Positions 46,092 through 53,645 of a stretch of 64,000 nt of DNA are shown piece after piece. This stretch comes from Rhizobium deserti (GTDB taxonomy: Bacteria > Pseudomonadota > Alphaproteobacteria > Rhizobiales > Rhizobiaceae). Positions within the stretch are counted from its first letter, which is position 1; every line of letters begins with the position of its first letter. The translations under genes were made by a program, and so were the position numbers. Under the pieces are notes generated by a model. The model saw nothing but the letters and a program-made list of their open reading frames with translations, made no database searches and had not been told where the DNA came from. The DNA lies in the NCBI RefSeq assembly GCF_004358025.1, contig NZ_SMTL01000001.1, forward strand, positions 1,054,001-1,118,000, read 5' to 3'.

Positions 46092-47801
46092 ATGAAGAAT
46101 ATCAAGCTCCTACTGGCCGGCACGGTTGCCGCGCTCGCCTTCGCTGGGTCGGCGGCGCATGCCGAGCGAGGCAGCGACGGCGACCTGAAGATCATCTTCT
46201 GGCAGGCCGTTTCGACCTTGAACCCCTTCCTGTCCGGCGGCACGAAGGAGGTCTACTCCTCGTCCATGGTTATCGAGCCGCTGGCGCGCTACGACGAGAA
46301 GGGCGAACTCGTACCCACCTTGGTCACCGAGATCCCGACGCTGGAAAACGGCGGGGTCGCCAAGGATCTTCTCAGCATGACCTGGAAGCTGAAGCCGGAT
46401 CTCAAATGGTCGGACGGCACGGCGTTTACCGCGGCCGATGTTATCTTCACCTGGAAATATTGCACGGCGCCTGATGGCGGCTGCGCCCAGGCAGCCCAGT
46501 ATGAAGGCGTCAAGAATGTCGAGGCGCCGGATCCGCTGACGGTGAAAATCACCTTCGAAGAGCCGAAGCCCTATCCCTACAGCGCCTTTGTCGGCGCCCA
46601 GTCGCCGATCATTCAGGCTGCGCAGTTCAAGGATTGCGTCGGCGCCAAGGCGCCGGGATGCACTTCCGCCAATTTCGGCCCCATCGGTACCGGACCCTTC
46701 GTAGTCAAGGATTTCAAGCCGAATGACGTCGTCACCTTCGTCGCCAACAAGAATTACCGCGATTCGGCCAAGCCGGCCTTTGCCAGCGTCACCTTGAAGG
46801 GCGGCGGCGACGCTCCGTCTGCGGCGCGCGCGGTTCTTGAAACCGGCGAATACGACTATGCCTGGAACGTCCAGGTGGAGCCTGAAATCCTGGCCACCAT
46901 GGTCGCCGCCGGAAAGGGCCATCTGGAAACCGCCTTCGGCACCAATGTCGAACGCATCAACCTCAACTGGTACAATGCCGATCCGAAGCTCGGCGACAAG
47001 CGCTCCACCAAGGAAGCCGGCCCGCATCCGTCCCTTTCGGATCCTGCCGTGCGCCGCGCGCTTTCGCTCGCCATCGATCGCGAGATCATTGACGAAGCCG
47101 GTTACGGCGATGCGGGCAAGCCGACCTGCAACATCGTTCCGGCGCCCGAAGCCGTCACTTCCACCAAGAACGACAGCTGGTGCCTGAAGCAGGATATCGA
47201 AGGCGCCAACAAGCTCCTGGAAGACGCGGGCTGGAAGAAGGGTCCTGACGGCATCCGCGCCAAGAACGGCGTGCGCCTGTCCTACCTTTACTCGACCTCC
47301 ACCAACTCCGTCCGTCAGGCGACGCAGGAACTGGTGAAGGACATGTGGTCGCAGATCGGCGTCCAAGCGGAATTACGCAATGCCAGCGCTTCCGTCTTCT
47401 TCGGCGGTGATCCCGCCAGCCCGGACACATTCCAGAAATTTTACGCCGACGTCGAAATGTACACCAACAATTTCGACGGCACGGATCCTGAAAAATATCT
47501 GGCGGAATGGCTGTGCGACAAGGTGCCGGGTCCGGCCAACGGCTGGCAGGGCCAGAACATTCCCCGCTACTGCAACCCGGAATATGACAAGCTCGTCGGC
47601 GAATTGTCCAAGACCGCCGATCTCGACAAGCGCCATGAGCTTTCAAAGCGCCTCAACGACATGCTGACCGAGGAAGGCGCGCATATTCCGCTCATCCACC
47701 GCGGCAATCCCTCCGCCGCCTCCAATTCCGTCGCAGGCATCAAGATGAATGCCTGGGATTCCGAACTTTGGAATGTCGCCGACTGGTCGCGCAAGAAGTG
47801 A
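46092..47801 (+). CDS. Peptide-type ABC transporter, substrate-binding protein
   Basis: A 569-residue family 5 solute-binding protein, preceded by AGGGGAATAG. A signal peptide ends at SAAHA (about residue 24). Family motifs include TWKLKPDLKWSDGTAFTAAD and RRALSLAIDREI. It binds peptides or acylated amino acids in the periplasm. It begins a three-gene operon with two permeases; the ATPase is encoded on the other strand. Confidence 0.92.
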   Translation: MKNIKLLLAGTVAALAFAGSAAHAERGSDGDLKIIFWQAVSTLNPFLSGGTKEVYSSSMVIEPLARYDEKGELVPTLVTEIPTLENGGVAKDLLSMTWKLKPDLKWSDGTAFTAADVIFTWKYCTAPDGGCAQAAQYEGVKNVEAPDPLTVKITFEEPKPYPYSAFVGAQSPIIQAAQFKDCVGAKAPGCTSANFGPIGTGPFVVKDFKPNDVVTFVANKNYRDSAKPAFASVTLKGGGDAPSAARAVLETGEYDYAWNVQVEPEILATMVAAGKGHLETAFGTNVERINLNWYNADPKLGDKRSTKEAGPHPSLSDPAVRRALSLAIDREIIDEAGYGDAGKPTCNIVPAPEAVTSTKNDSWCLKQDIEGANKLLEDAGWKKGPDGIRAKNGVRLSYLYSTSTNSVRQATQELVKDMWSQIGVQAELRNASASVFFGGDPASPDTFQKFYADVEMYTNNFDGTDPEKYLAEWLCDKVPGPANGWQGQNIPRYCNPEYDKLVGELSKTADLDKRHELSKRLNDMLTEEGAHIPLIHRGNPSAASNSVAGIKMNAWDSELWNVADWSRKK

Positions 47802-47872
47802 TGGCAATTGCCGGGCCTGCTTTCGGCGGGCCCGGCAATTGATCCTCTCCGCGCTAGCCTGGAGACTATGAA

Positions 47873-48883
47873 ATGTTCACATACACATTGCGGCGATTGC
47901 TCTTTGCAATCCCGACCCTGCTGGTCATCAGCTTCGTCATTTTCGCGCTTCTCGACCTTGCGCCCAGTGACCCGACCGGGGATCTTCCGCTGACCATTCC
48001 CCCGGAAGTGCGCGAGCAGATCCGTGCCTCCCTCGGTCTCGATCAGCCCTTCCTGATCCGTTACATGAAATGGCTGCAGCAGTTCTTCATCAACGAGCCA
48101 ATCAATATTTTCGAAAGCCTCACCGGCTGGCAGGTGGGCGACGGCCAGCGCATGCGGGTTCTTTCCTGGGCGACCCGAAGCCCGGTAGTCGATCTGATCG
48201 TCCAGCGCATGCCGCAGACGCTGTGGGTCGTTGGTCTCGCTTATCTCTTCGGCATCCTGATCGCCATCCCCATCGGCGTCATCTCCGCCTACAAGCAATA
48301 TTCGATCTTCGACCAGATCGGCACCTTCATCTCCATGGTCGGCTATTCGGTGCCGACCTTCTTCACCGGCGTCGTGCTGATCGTCATCTTCTCCTCTTAC
48401 CTCCAGTGGTTTCCATCCGTTTACGACACCAATCTGCAGGTCACCAATGTCTCGACTTTTCTCGCACAGATGAGACAGATGGTGCTGCCGGTGGCAGTGC
48501 TCGCACTCTACAATGCCTCGCAGATCACCCGCTTCGTCCGCGCCTCCATGCTCGACAATCTCCACCAGGATTATGTTCGCACGGCGCGCGCCAAGGGCGT
48601 CAAGGAGAAGGCGGTCCTGCTCATCCACGTGCTGCGCAACAGCCTCATCCCGGTTGTCACCGTGATTGCGCTCGGCGTGCCGACCATCTTTTCCGGCGCC
48701 ATCATCACCGAGCAGATCTTTCGCGTGAACGGCCTCGGACAATTGCTCATCACCGCGGTCCAGGGGGCGGATATTCCGCTGGTTCAGACGCTGACCTTCA
48801 TCTTCGCGGTGCTGATCGTACTCTTCAACCTGATCGCCGACGTACTCTACGGCATTCTTGATCCGAGGATCCGCTATGACTGA
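47873..48883 (+). CDS. Peptide-type ABC transporter permease (DppB type)
   Basis: A 336-residue permease with six helices. It starts with MFTYTLRRLLFAIPTLLVIS, and the conserved loop reads DYVRTARAKGVKEKAVLLIHVLRN near residues 230-255. It forms the membrane channel with the next gene product. The coding regions overlap by 8 bp. Confidence 0.92.
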   Translation: MFTYTLRRLLFAIPTLLVISFVIFALLDLAPSDPTGDLPLTIPPEVREQIRASLGLDQPFLIRYMKWLQQFFINEPINIFESLTGWQVGDGQRMRVLSWATRSPVVDLIVQRMPQTLWVVGLAYLFGILIAIPIGVISAYKQYSIFDQIGTFISMVGYSVPTFFTGVVLIVIFSSYLQWFPSVYDTNLQVTNVSTFLAQMRQMVLPVAVLALYNASQITRFVRASMLDNLHQDYVRTARAKGVKEKAVLLIHVLRNSLIPVVTVIALGVPTIFSGAIITEQIFRVNGLGQLLITAVQGADIPLVQTLTFIFAVLIVLFNLIADVLYGILDPRIRYD

Positions 48884-49802
48884 CGCGACCATCGCTGCCG
48901 CGCCGCCGGCCAAGGCGGCAAGCCCGGCCCGCTCGGCGCTTGCCGATATCTGGCACCAGTTCCGGTCCCACAAGGGCGGCGTGGTGGGGCTGGCTGTTTT
49001 CGTTTTCATCGTCGCAGCCGTTTACATCGGCCCCTATATCCATCGCGTTGCCCCCAATGCGATCAATATCCGCGACAAGAACCAGTGGCCTTCGATGACG
49101 CATCCCTTCGGTACCGACAATCTTGGCAAGGACATGCTGGCTCAGGTTTTGGCCGGCGGCCGCACGTCGCTGGCGGTCGGCTTCACGGCCATGCTGCTGG
49201 CCCTGTTCCTCGGCACGCTGGTCGGCGTCATGTCCGGATATTTCCGCAGGCTTGACGGTCCCCTGATGCGGCTGACCGACCTCTTCCTGGCCCTGCCCCT
49301 CCTGCCCCTCCTCCTCGTCATCCTGATGCTGTTCCGCGATACGTTGCGGGCGGCATTCGGGCCGGAGACCGGGATCTTCATTCTCGTGGTCTTCGTGATC
49401 GGCATTACCAGCTGGATGCATACCGCCCGCATCGTGCGCGGCGATGTCCTGGCAGTGAAAAGCCAGGAATTCATCATGGCTGCAAAATCGAGCGGGATGC
49501 GCGAATACCGCATCATCTGGCGGCATATCCTGCCCAATGTGCTGAGTTCGATCATGGTCTCGGCAACACTCGGCATCGCCTCGGCCATCATCACCGAATC
49601 GGCGCTCAGCTTTCTTGGCCTCGGTTTCCCGTCAGACTTTCCGACCTGGGGCCGGCTTCTGTTCGATGGCGCCAACTTCCTGCAGCTCACGCCGTCGCGT
49701 GTGCTTTGGCCGGGTCTCGCGATCTCCTTGACCGTGCTCAGCGTCAACTATGTGGGCGACGCCATCCGCGACGCGCTTGATCCGCGCAGCCTCAGGCGTT
49801 GA
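48876..49802 (+). CDS. Peptide-type ABC transporter permease (DppC type)
   Basis: The start at ATG 48876 overlaps the previous stop; 308 residues. An N-terminal cytoplasmic stretch is followed by six helices with the motifs HPFGTDNLGKDMLAQV and SALSFLGLGFPSDFPTWG, both diagnostic of DppC/OppC. It is the last gene before the general stress locus. Confidence 0.92.
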   Translation: MTDATIAAAPPAKAASPARSALADIWHQFRSHKGGVVGLAVFVFIVAAVYIGPYIHRVAPNAINIRDKNQWPSMTHPFGTDNLGKDMLAQVLAGGRTSLAVGFTAMLLALFLGTLVGVMSGYFRRLDGPLMRLTDLFLALPLLPLLLVILMLFRDTLRAAFGPETGIFILVVFVIGITSWMHTARIVRGDVLAVKSQEFIMAAKSSGMREYRIIWRHILPNVLSSIMVSATLGIASAIITESALSFLGLGFPSDFPTWGRLLFDGANFLQLTPSRVLWPGLAISLTVLSVNYVGDAIRDALDPRSLRR

Positions 49803-49904
49803 CTACGGTTTCCGGGAGCAGAGCTCGCACTCTGTTTTCGGAAATGTGCCGCTCCCGCATTTCCAGAGGAACTTCAAAAAAAACATTTTTTTTGGATATT
49901 CTTC
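49803..49904. other. Short spacer with a weak terminator after the dppC-type gene
   Basis: CAGAG and CTCTG (49820-49835) can pair and are followed by TTTTC, a weak intrinsic terminator. GGAAATG and CATTTCC (49841-49865) form a second short hairpin, then a run of A8-CAT-T8 follows. No gene is seen. Confidence 0.4.
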
Positions 49905-49929
49905 GGAACCTTACTTCATGCGGCTCGTT
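49905..49929 (+). promoter_or_regulatory. EcfG-type promoter of the candidate small RNA
   Basis: GGAAC (49905-49909), 16 bp, then CGTT (49926-49929). This is the full consensus of the alphaproteobacterial general stress sigma factor EcfG/RpoE2, whose gene lies 2.7 kb away. Confidence 0.8.
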
Positions 49930-49935
49930 ATTGGA

Positions 49936-50055
49936 GTGTCTGAAGGCGACCCCCCGTCCCCCGCCCTACAAAAGCCTTCGGACATACTCTTCAATCCCCC
50001 TCGAAGAGACGAACTGGCTCGGCTCCTTAACAGGAACCGAGCCAGATCTGTTTTT
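49936..50055 (+). ncRNA. Candidate general-stress small RNA with C-rich loops
   Basis: The stretch has no credible protein but is highly structured. Hairpin 1 (49937-49984) has an 11-bp stem, TGTCTGAAGGC with GCCTTCGGACA including one G-U pair, closing a 26-nt loop with runs of C6 and C5. Hairpin 2 (49987-50008) has the 6-bp stem CTCTTC/GAAGAG with a loop containing C5. Hairpin 3 is a strong terminator. An EcfG promoter ends 7 bp before hairpin 1, so the predicted transcript begins at the foot of that stem. C-rich loops can pair with ribosome sites of target messages, as in Caulobacter GsrN, also a general-stress RNA. The ends are estimates; no known RNA family was recognised. Confidence 0.65.
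50014..50055 (+). terminator. Intrinsic terminator of the candidate small RNA
   Basis: CTGGCTCGG (50014-50022) pairs perfectly with CCGAGCCAG (50037-50045), with a further TCCT/AGGA pairing inside, and TTTTT follows at 50051-50055. Confidence 0.8.
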
Positions 50056-50121
50056 GGCTCCACAGCTATTTTCTGGGCCACGACCTAAGGTATCGCGCTC
50101 TTACACCACTTGAAGTGAACG

Positions 50122-51126
50122 TTACTCTGCGGCGCTTTCCAGCGGGAAGACGAGCCGGTAGCTGATGCGACCGCTCGATATGGCATAGGTTGCCTTGCCG
50201 TTGACGGACGCCGGCACGACGCGCTCTAGAACCGTGCTGCCGAAATGCGCCTTGAGCGCATCCTCACCCGGATCAGATGCATGTGCCGGATCCAGGACCT
50301 CGTCCCATGCCACTTCAAGCGAATCGTGTCCCTCCAGATGCAGCCTGGTGCAGGACACACTGATGGCCTGGCGGCTGCGCAGGATGGAACCGTGGCTCAC
50401 CGCGTTAACAATCAGTTCATGCAGGGCGAGCCCAAGATGCAGCGAGGCATTTGGCGTCAGCAGAACGTTGTCGCCCCCGACTCGAATCAAATGCTTGTTA
50501 TCCGGCAAGTATTTTTCCGTCTGCTGCTGGACCAGCTCAAAGAAATAAGCACCACGCCAGCTGCTGTCGGTGATCAGGTCTTGGCTCTGCGACAGTGAAT
50601 ACAAGCGGCCGCGGAATTTGTTGAGAAACAGCTCCAAAGAGCCGGAATAGCGGGCCGTCTGCAGGGCGATGCTCTGAATGATCGCCAGCAGGTTCTTCGA
50701 GCGATGGCTGACTTCTCGCAGAAGCGCCCGTAACAGCCGCTCCCGATGCCGCTCCTCGGAACGATCAATGATGGTTGTGACGAGGTGAACGCCACCACGC
50801 TCAAATTCGACCGCCTGGACCCGGAACTCATAAACCTGGTCGGACCCAACCGTGACCTCGATGTGTCCCTTGTGGCCGGGCTCCGTCATGCCTTGCTTAA
50901 GAAGCGACAGTTTGGCTGCAACATCCTCACCAAACAGACTGACGTCGCTTGGCGAAGCAAACTGCTCTACCGCCCAAGCGTCTGGCAGGTTGGTAACGAG
51001 GAGATATTCACGACGGGGGTCCTGGATGATGATGCTTGCGCCGAGATCGACGAGCGCAGGCATAAAGAATTCCCGAAGTTTGCCATCACTCTGACCAGCT
51101 TGCTGCCATGTCAGCGGATGCACCAA
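50122..51126 (-). CDS. HWE/HisKA_2-type sensor histidine kinase of the general stress response
   Basis: A 334-residue soluble kinase. An N-terminal PAS-like sensor (about residues 25-120) precedes the phosphoacceptor segment LLREVSHRSKNLLAIIQS with His141. The ATPase domain carries LALHELIVNAVSHGS as the N box and a WxE motif (VAWDEV), features of HWE kinases. Such kinases phosphorylate PhyR. The start is non-ATG: TTG at 51124-51126 or the next GTG, after GGAG with about seven bases. It lies 76 bp after the 52-residue gene and probably shares its EcfG promoter. In S. meliloti the kinase next to rpoE2 (RsiC) has this position. Confidence 0.88.
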   Translation of the reverse strand: MVHPLTWQQAGQSDGKLREFFMPALVDLGASIIIQDPRREYLLVTNLPDAWAVEQFASPSDVSLFGEDVAAKLSLLKQGMTEPGHKGHIEVTVGSDQVYEFRVQAVEFERGGVHLVTTIIDRSEERHRERLLRALLREVSHRSKNLLAIIQSIALQTARYSGSLELFLNKFRGRLYSLSQSQDLITDSSWRGAYFFELVQQQTEKYLPDNKHLIRVGGDNVLLTPNASLHLGLALHELIVNAVSHGSILRSRQAISVSCTRLHLEGHDSLEVAWDEVLDPAHASDPGEDALKAHFGSTVLERVVPASVNGKATYAISSGRISYRLVFPLESAAE

Positions 51127-51202
51127 TTGAATTCTCCATTTGCGGCTTCTGGGGAAACAAGCGCCTGCAAGGGAGCGCCCGGTTAAGCTGAGTGCTGAAC
51201 TC

Positions 51203-51361
51203 TTATAAGATGCCGACGGAGACGGAACAAGCCGCCATCAGCGTTATCGACAGCGAGGCAATGAAGGGTATGCCCAAAAGCGGCAGACAAGCGAGCTTGA
51301 CACCTGCATCCCGCGAAACAGGGATGAGCGATAAGCGGAACGTCGGGAGCGAACAGGACAT
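51203..51361 (-). CDS. 52-residue membrane protein in the general stress locus
   Basis: The ATG at 51359-51361 follows an excellent ribosome site, GGAGG with five bases of spacing. The product has a short polar start (MSCSLPTFRLSLIPVSRD), then a hydrophobic helix of about 26 residues up to its end. An EcfG promoter ends about 27 bp upstream of the start. It is co-directional with the kinase gene. I recognise no family. The combination of promoter, ribosome site and helix makes it a credible small gene. Confidence 0.6.
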   Translation of the reverse strand: MSCSLPTFRLSLIPVSRDAGVKLACLPLLGIPFIASLSITLMAACSVSVGIL

Positions 51362-51387
51362 GGCTTCCTCCATTGCGGATGCGCCAA

Positions 51388-51413
51388 AACGCAGCCATGC
51401 CTGTATTTGTTCC
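51388..51413 (-). promoter_or_regulatory. EcfG-type promoter for the small membrane protein and kinase
   Basis: On the minus strand GGAAC (51409-51413), 17 bp, then CGTT (51388-51391). The 17-bp spacer fits the rhizobial GGAAC-N18/19-TT consensus. Transcription would start near 51381, about 20 nt before the ATG. Confidence 0.65.
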
Positions 51414-51439
51414 AGCTTGTTGCTGAGGATGATCAAACC

Positions 51440-52234
51440 TCAGGCAGCCGCCTTGACCGCTTCGTTGAAGAAGAGCGCCTGGCTGATCAGCGCCTTCACC
51501 ATATCCGGATTGAAGGGTTTCGTCACCAGGAAGGCAGGTTCCGGACGCTCGCCCGTCAGAAGCCTTTCCGGGAACGCGGTGATGAAGATGACCGGCACGC
51601 TGGAATTCTTGAGGATCTCGTTGACCGCATCGATGCCCGAGCTGCCATCGGCGAGCTGAATGTCGGCCAGCACCATTTTCGGATGCGACGTCTGGAAGAG
51701 CGACACCGCTTCCTTGTGGGTGCGGGCAATGCCAGTGACGCGATGGCCGAGATCCTGAACCATCTGCTCGATATCGAGCGCGATCAGCGGCTCGTCTTCG
51801 ATGATCATGATATCGGTTGCCACCTGGCGCGAAATCTCGCGCGATGCTTCGTCGAGCAGGCGGTTGACCTCTGCGACGCTGACATCCAGGACTTCGGCAG
51901 CCTCATCGATGGTGAAGCCTTCGACCGAAATCAGCAGGAAAGCATGCCGCGACTGCGAAGGGAGGCTCGCCAGATTGGCCGCCGCACGCTGCTCCCAAGC
52001 AAAGGGAGAATCGATCGGACGTATCTCGATGGCCGTGGAACCAAAAATTGCAACGAACAGTTTATACAGCGAAACACGGTCCTTGGACGTTTCGGGGAAT
52101 ATCGAAACGTCTGCAATCAAAGCTTCCAGGACCGCAGCGACATAGGCGTCTCCGGAGGTCTGCGATCCCGTGACGGCACGGGCATAACGACGCAGATATG
52201 GAAGATGAGACGCAACGCGTGTGGTAAGTGACAT
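51440..52234 (-). CDS. phyR: PhyR, anti-anti-sigma response regulator
   Basis: A 264-residue PhyR. The N-terminal sigma-like domain (residues 1 to about 130) mimics EcfG, and the C-terminal receiver has the acidic pair E146-D147, phosphoacceptor D191 (LADIQL), T219 and K239. On phosphorylation PhyR captures NepR and frees EcfG. The receiver carries the TAFPE variant typical of PhyR-type receivers. SD GGGGAG precedes the ATG. It is divergent from nepR-ecfG and has its own EcfG promoter. Confidence 0.96.
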   Translation of the reverse strand: MSLTTRVASHLPYLRRYARAVTGSQTSGDAYVAAVLEALIADVSIFPETSKDRVSLYKLFVAIFGSTAIEIRPIDSPFAWEQRAAANLASLPSQSRHAFLLISVEGFTIDEAAEVLDVSVAEVNRLLDEASREISRQVATDIMIIEDEPLIALDIEQMVQDLGHRVTGIARTHKEAVSLFQTSHPKMVLADIQLADGSSGIDAVNEILKNSSVPVIFITAFPERLLTGERPEPAFLVTKPFNPDMVKALISQALFFNEAVKAAA

Positions 52235-52275
52235 ACAAAACTCCCCTGGCCCAACCGGGCAATTGACCTCGTCAG

Positions 52276-52300
52276 AACGTGGGCATGCAAAAAAAGTTCC
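52276..52300 (-). promoter_or_regulatory. phyR: EcfG-type promoter of phyR
   Basis: On the minus strand GGAAC (52296-52300), 16 bp, then CGTT (52276-52279), the full consensus. The -35 element is one arm of the perfect inverted repeat AAAAAAAGTTCC / GGAACTTTTTTT (52289-52320). Confidence 0.85.
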
Positions 52301-52308
52301 GCAAGGGG

Positions 52309-52333
52309 GGAACTTTTTTTAAAATCCCGCATT
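52309..52333 (+). promoter_or_regulatory. nepR: EcfG-type promoter of nepR-ecfG
   Basis: GGAAC (52309-52313), 16 bp, then CATT (52330-52333). The -10 has one mismatch to CGTT. The -35 is the other arm of the inverted repeat shared with the phyR promoter, so the two -35 boxes are back to back, 8 bp apart. Confidence 0.7.
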
Positions 52334-52369
52334 ACCACGCCGACGATATCGTAACAGGCTGCCCGCGTG

Positions 52370-52582
52370 ATGAGTGAAGATCTTAGAAAAAAAAATGACA
52401 TGAATATAAGCCAACCTCCAGATTTACGCCCCGGGTCAGCAACTCCTAACGCATCGATATCGCGGAAACTGCGCGAATTCTACGATGCCGTTCAGGAAGA
52501 AGGCATTCCCGATCGCTTTCTTGATCTTCTCGAGCGACTGGATCAGGCTGAAAAGAACGCCAAATCGGTGCAAGTGAAATGA
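52370..52582 (+). CDS. nepR: NepR, anti-sigma factor
   Basis: A 70-residue protein with the NepR core SRKLREFYDAVQEEGIPDRF followed by LDLLERLDQAEKN. It binds and blocks EcfG until phosphorylated PhyR titrates it away. The start is uncertain: GTG 52367, ATG 52370 and an in-frame ATG at 52400 are possible, none with a clear ribosome site. It overlaps ecfG by 4 bp, so equal expression of the sigma and anti-sigma factors is expected. Confidence 0.92.
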   Translation: MSEDLRKKNDMNISQPPDLRPGSATPNASISRKLREFYDAVQEEGIPDRFLDLLERLDQAEKNAKSVQVK

Positions 52583-53145
52583 GCAAGGAAGTCGAACCTG
52601 ACGATCGCGGCTTCAAGCGCGACCTCCTCGCATCGCTGCCCAACTTGCGCGCCTTTGCCGTTTCCCTCACGGGCCGCCACGACAAGGCGGACGATCTCGT
52701 GCAGGACACGATCATGAAGGCCTGGGCAAACCAGACCAGCTTCACCGCCGGCACCAATATGCGCGCTTGGCTTTTCACGATCCTTCGCAACGAATTCTAC
52801 AGCCAGATGCGCAAGCGGGGCCGGGAAGTGCAGGATAGCGACGGGCTGTTCAGCGAGCGTTTTTCCGTGCATCCGGAACAATATGGCCGTCTCGACCTGC
52901 AGGATTTTCGCACTGCGCTCGATAAGCTCCCGGATGATCAGCGTGAAGCCATCGTTCTGGTGGGCGCCGCGGGCTTTGCCTATGAGGAAGCGGCCGAGAT
53001 CTGCGGCTGCGCCGTCGGCACCATCAAGAGCCGCGTCAGCCGCGCCCGCACGAGGTTGCAGGAGCTGCTGGGCGTTTCGGGTGAAAGTGATTACGGCCCG
53101 GATGCCGGCGACGCCGCCATCACCGCCCGCGCCTTCGGAAGCTGA
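52579..53145 (+). CDS. ecfG: EcfG, general stress response sigma factor
   Basis: A 188-residue ECF sigma factor (ECF15 group). Region 2 is at about residues 20-85 (DDLVQDTIMKAWANQ, then TNMRAWLFTILRNEFY), and region 4 at about 112-165 (GFAYEEAAEICGCAVGTIKS). It directs RNA polymerase to GGAAC-N16/17-CGTT promoters under starvation, osmotic, heat or desiccation stress. Its gene overlaps nepR. A terminator lies just after the stop, within the 3' end of the convergent pseudo-receiver gene. Several such promoters are present in this window. Confidence 0.96.
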   Translation: MSKEVEPDDRGFKRDLLASLPNLRAFAVSLTGRHDKADDLVQDTIMKAWANQTSFTAGTNMRAWLFTILRNEFYSQMRKRGREVQDSDGLFSERFSVHPEQYGRLDLQDFRTALDKLPDDQREAIVLVGAAGFAYEEAAEICGCAVGTIKSRVSRARTRLQELLGVSGESDYGPDAGDAAITARAFGS

Positions 53146-53149
53146 TCCC

Positions 53150-53575
53150 TCAGATGTTCGACGAAAACGCCGTCCGGTTCCGGGCGGCGTTTTCGATTGC
53201 GGCCAACAGTTCTGCGTCATCGAAAGGCTTCCAGACGACCGGAACGTCCGGCCAGCCGGCAATACCGTTGAGCTCTTCGCGTCGCAGTGTTGAAAACGCG
53301 ATCCCGGCGTGCGAGCTGCGCAGAGCCGCTTCAGCTTCCGGTGTCGTCAGCAGCTTGGATGCAATCAGGATGATGTCGAAGGTCCGATCTTTTAGGACCG
53401 CCAGATATTCGCGCGGCATGGCAATCGTGATCTCGCTGCCGTCGAAGAGCTGCAAGATCCTTTCGGCCTCCAGAGCAATCAGATATTCCGGCTCGACGAT
53501 GAGAATCTGCAATACGACTGTCCTGGTTTTCCGCCCAACGGAAGGCCGTAGATCACCGAAAGGCGACGTGGTCAT
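53150..53575 (-). CDS. Degenerate response-regulator receiver protein
   Basis: A receiver-fold protein of 141 residues from the ATG at 53575, or 120 from a TTG at 53510-53512 that follows AGGACA and begins directly at the first strand (MQILIVEPEYL). The receiver pattern is clear but key residues are lost: the acidic pair reads EPE, and the phosphoacceptor Asp position reads IIASKLL with no Asp. The conserved Lys is kept in VWKPFDD. It cannot be phosphorylated in the usual way. It is convergent with ecfG with 4 bp between the stops. A role as a pseudo-receiver in the stress pathway is inferred from position only. Confidence 0.7.
   Translation of the reverse strand: MTTSPFGDLRPSVGRKTRTVVLQILIVEPEYLIALEAERILQLFDGSEITIAMPREYLAVLKDRTFDIILIASKLLTTPEAEAALRSSHAGIAFSTLRREELNGIAGWPDVPVVWKPFDDAELLAAIENAARNRTAFSSNI
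53162..53195 (+). terminator. Bidirectional terminator after ecfG
   Basis: CGAAAACGCCG (53162-53172) pairs perfectly with CGGCGTTTTCG (53185-53195). It lies inside the last codons of the convergent pseudo-receiver gene. The A- and T-rich outer pairs allow function in both directions. Confidence 0.75.
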
Positions 53576-53645
53576 TTAAAAAAGACACAGACGACAACAG
53601 AAGAGCCCACTATTGTGCGTCTTCTATTCGTGTCATTTGAGTCCC

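Noticed and set aside
49799..50113. A 104-codon ORF over the candidate small RNA
   Set aside because: No ribosome site, starts before the EcfG promoter, and the sequence is explained by the hairpins and terminator; Pro/Ser-rich translation shows no domain.
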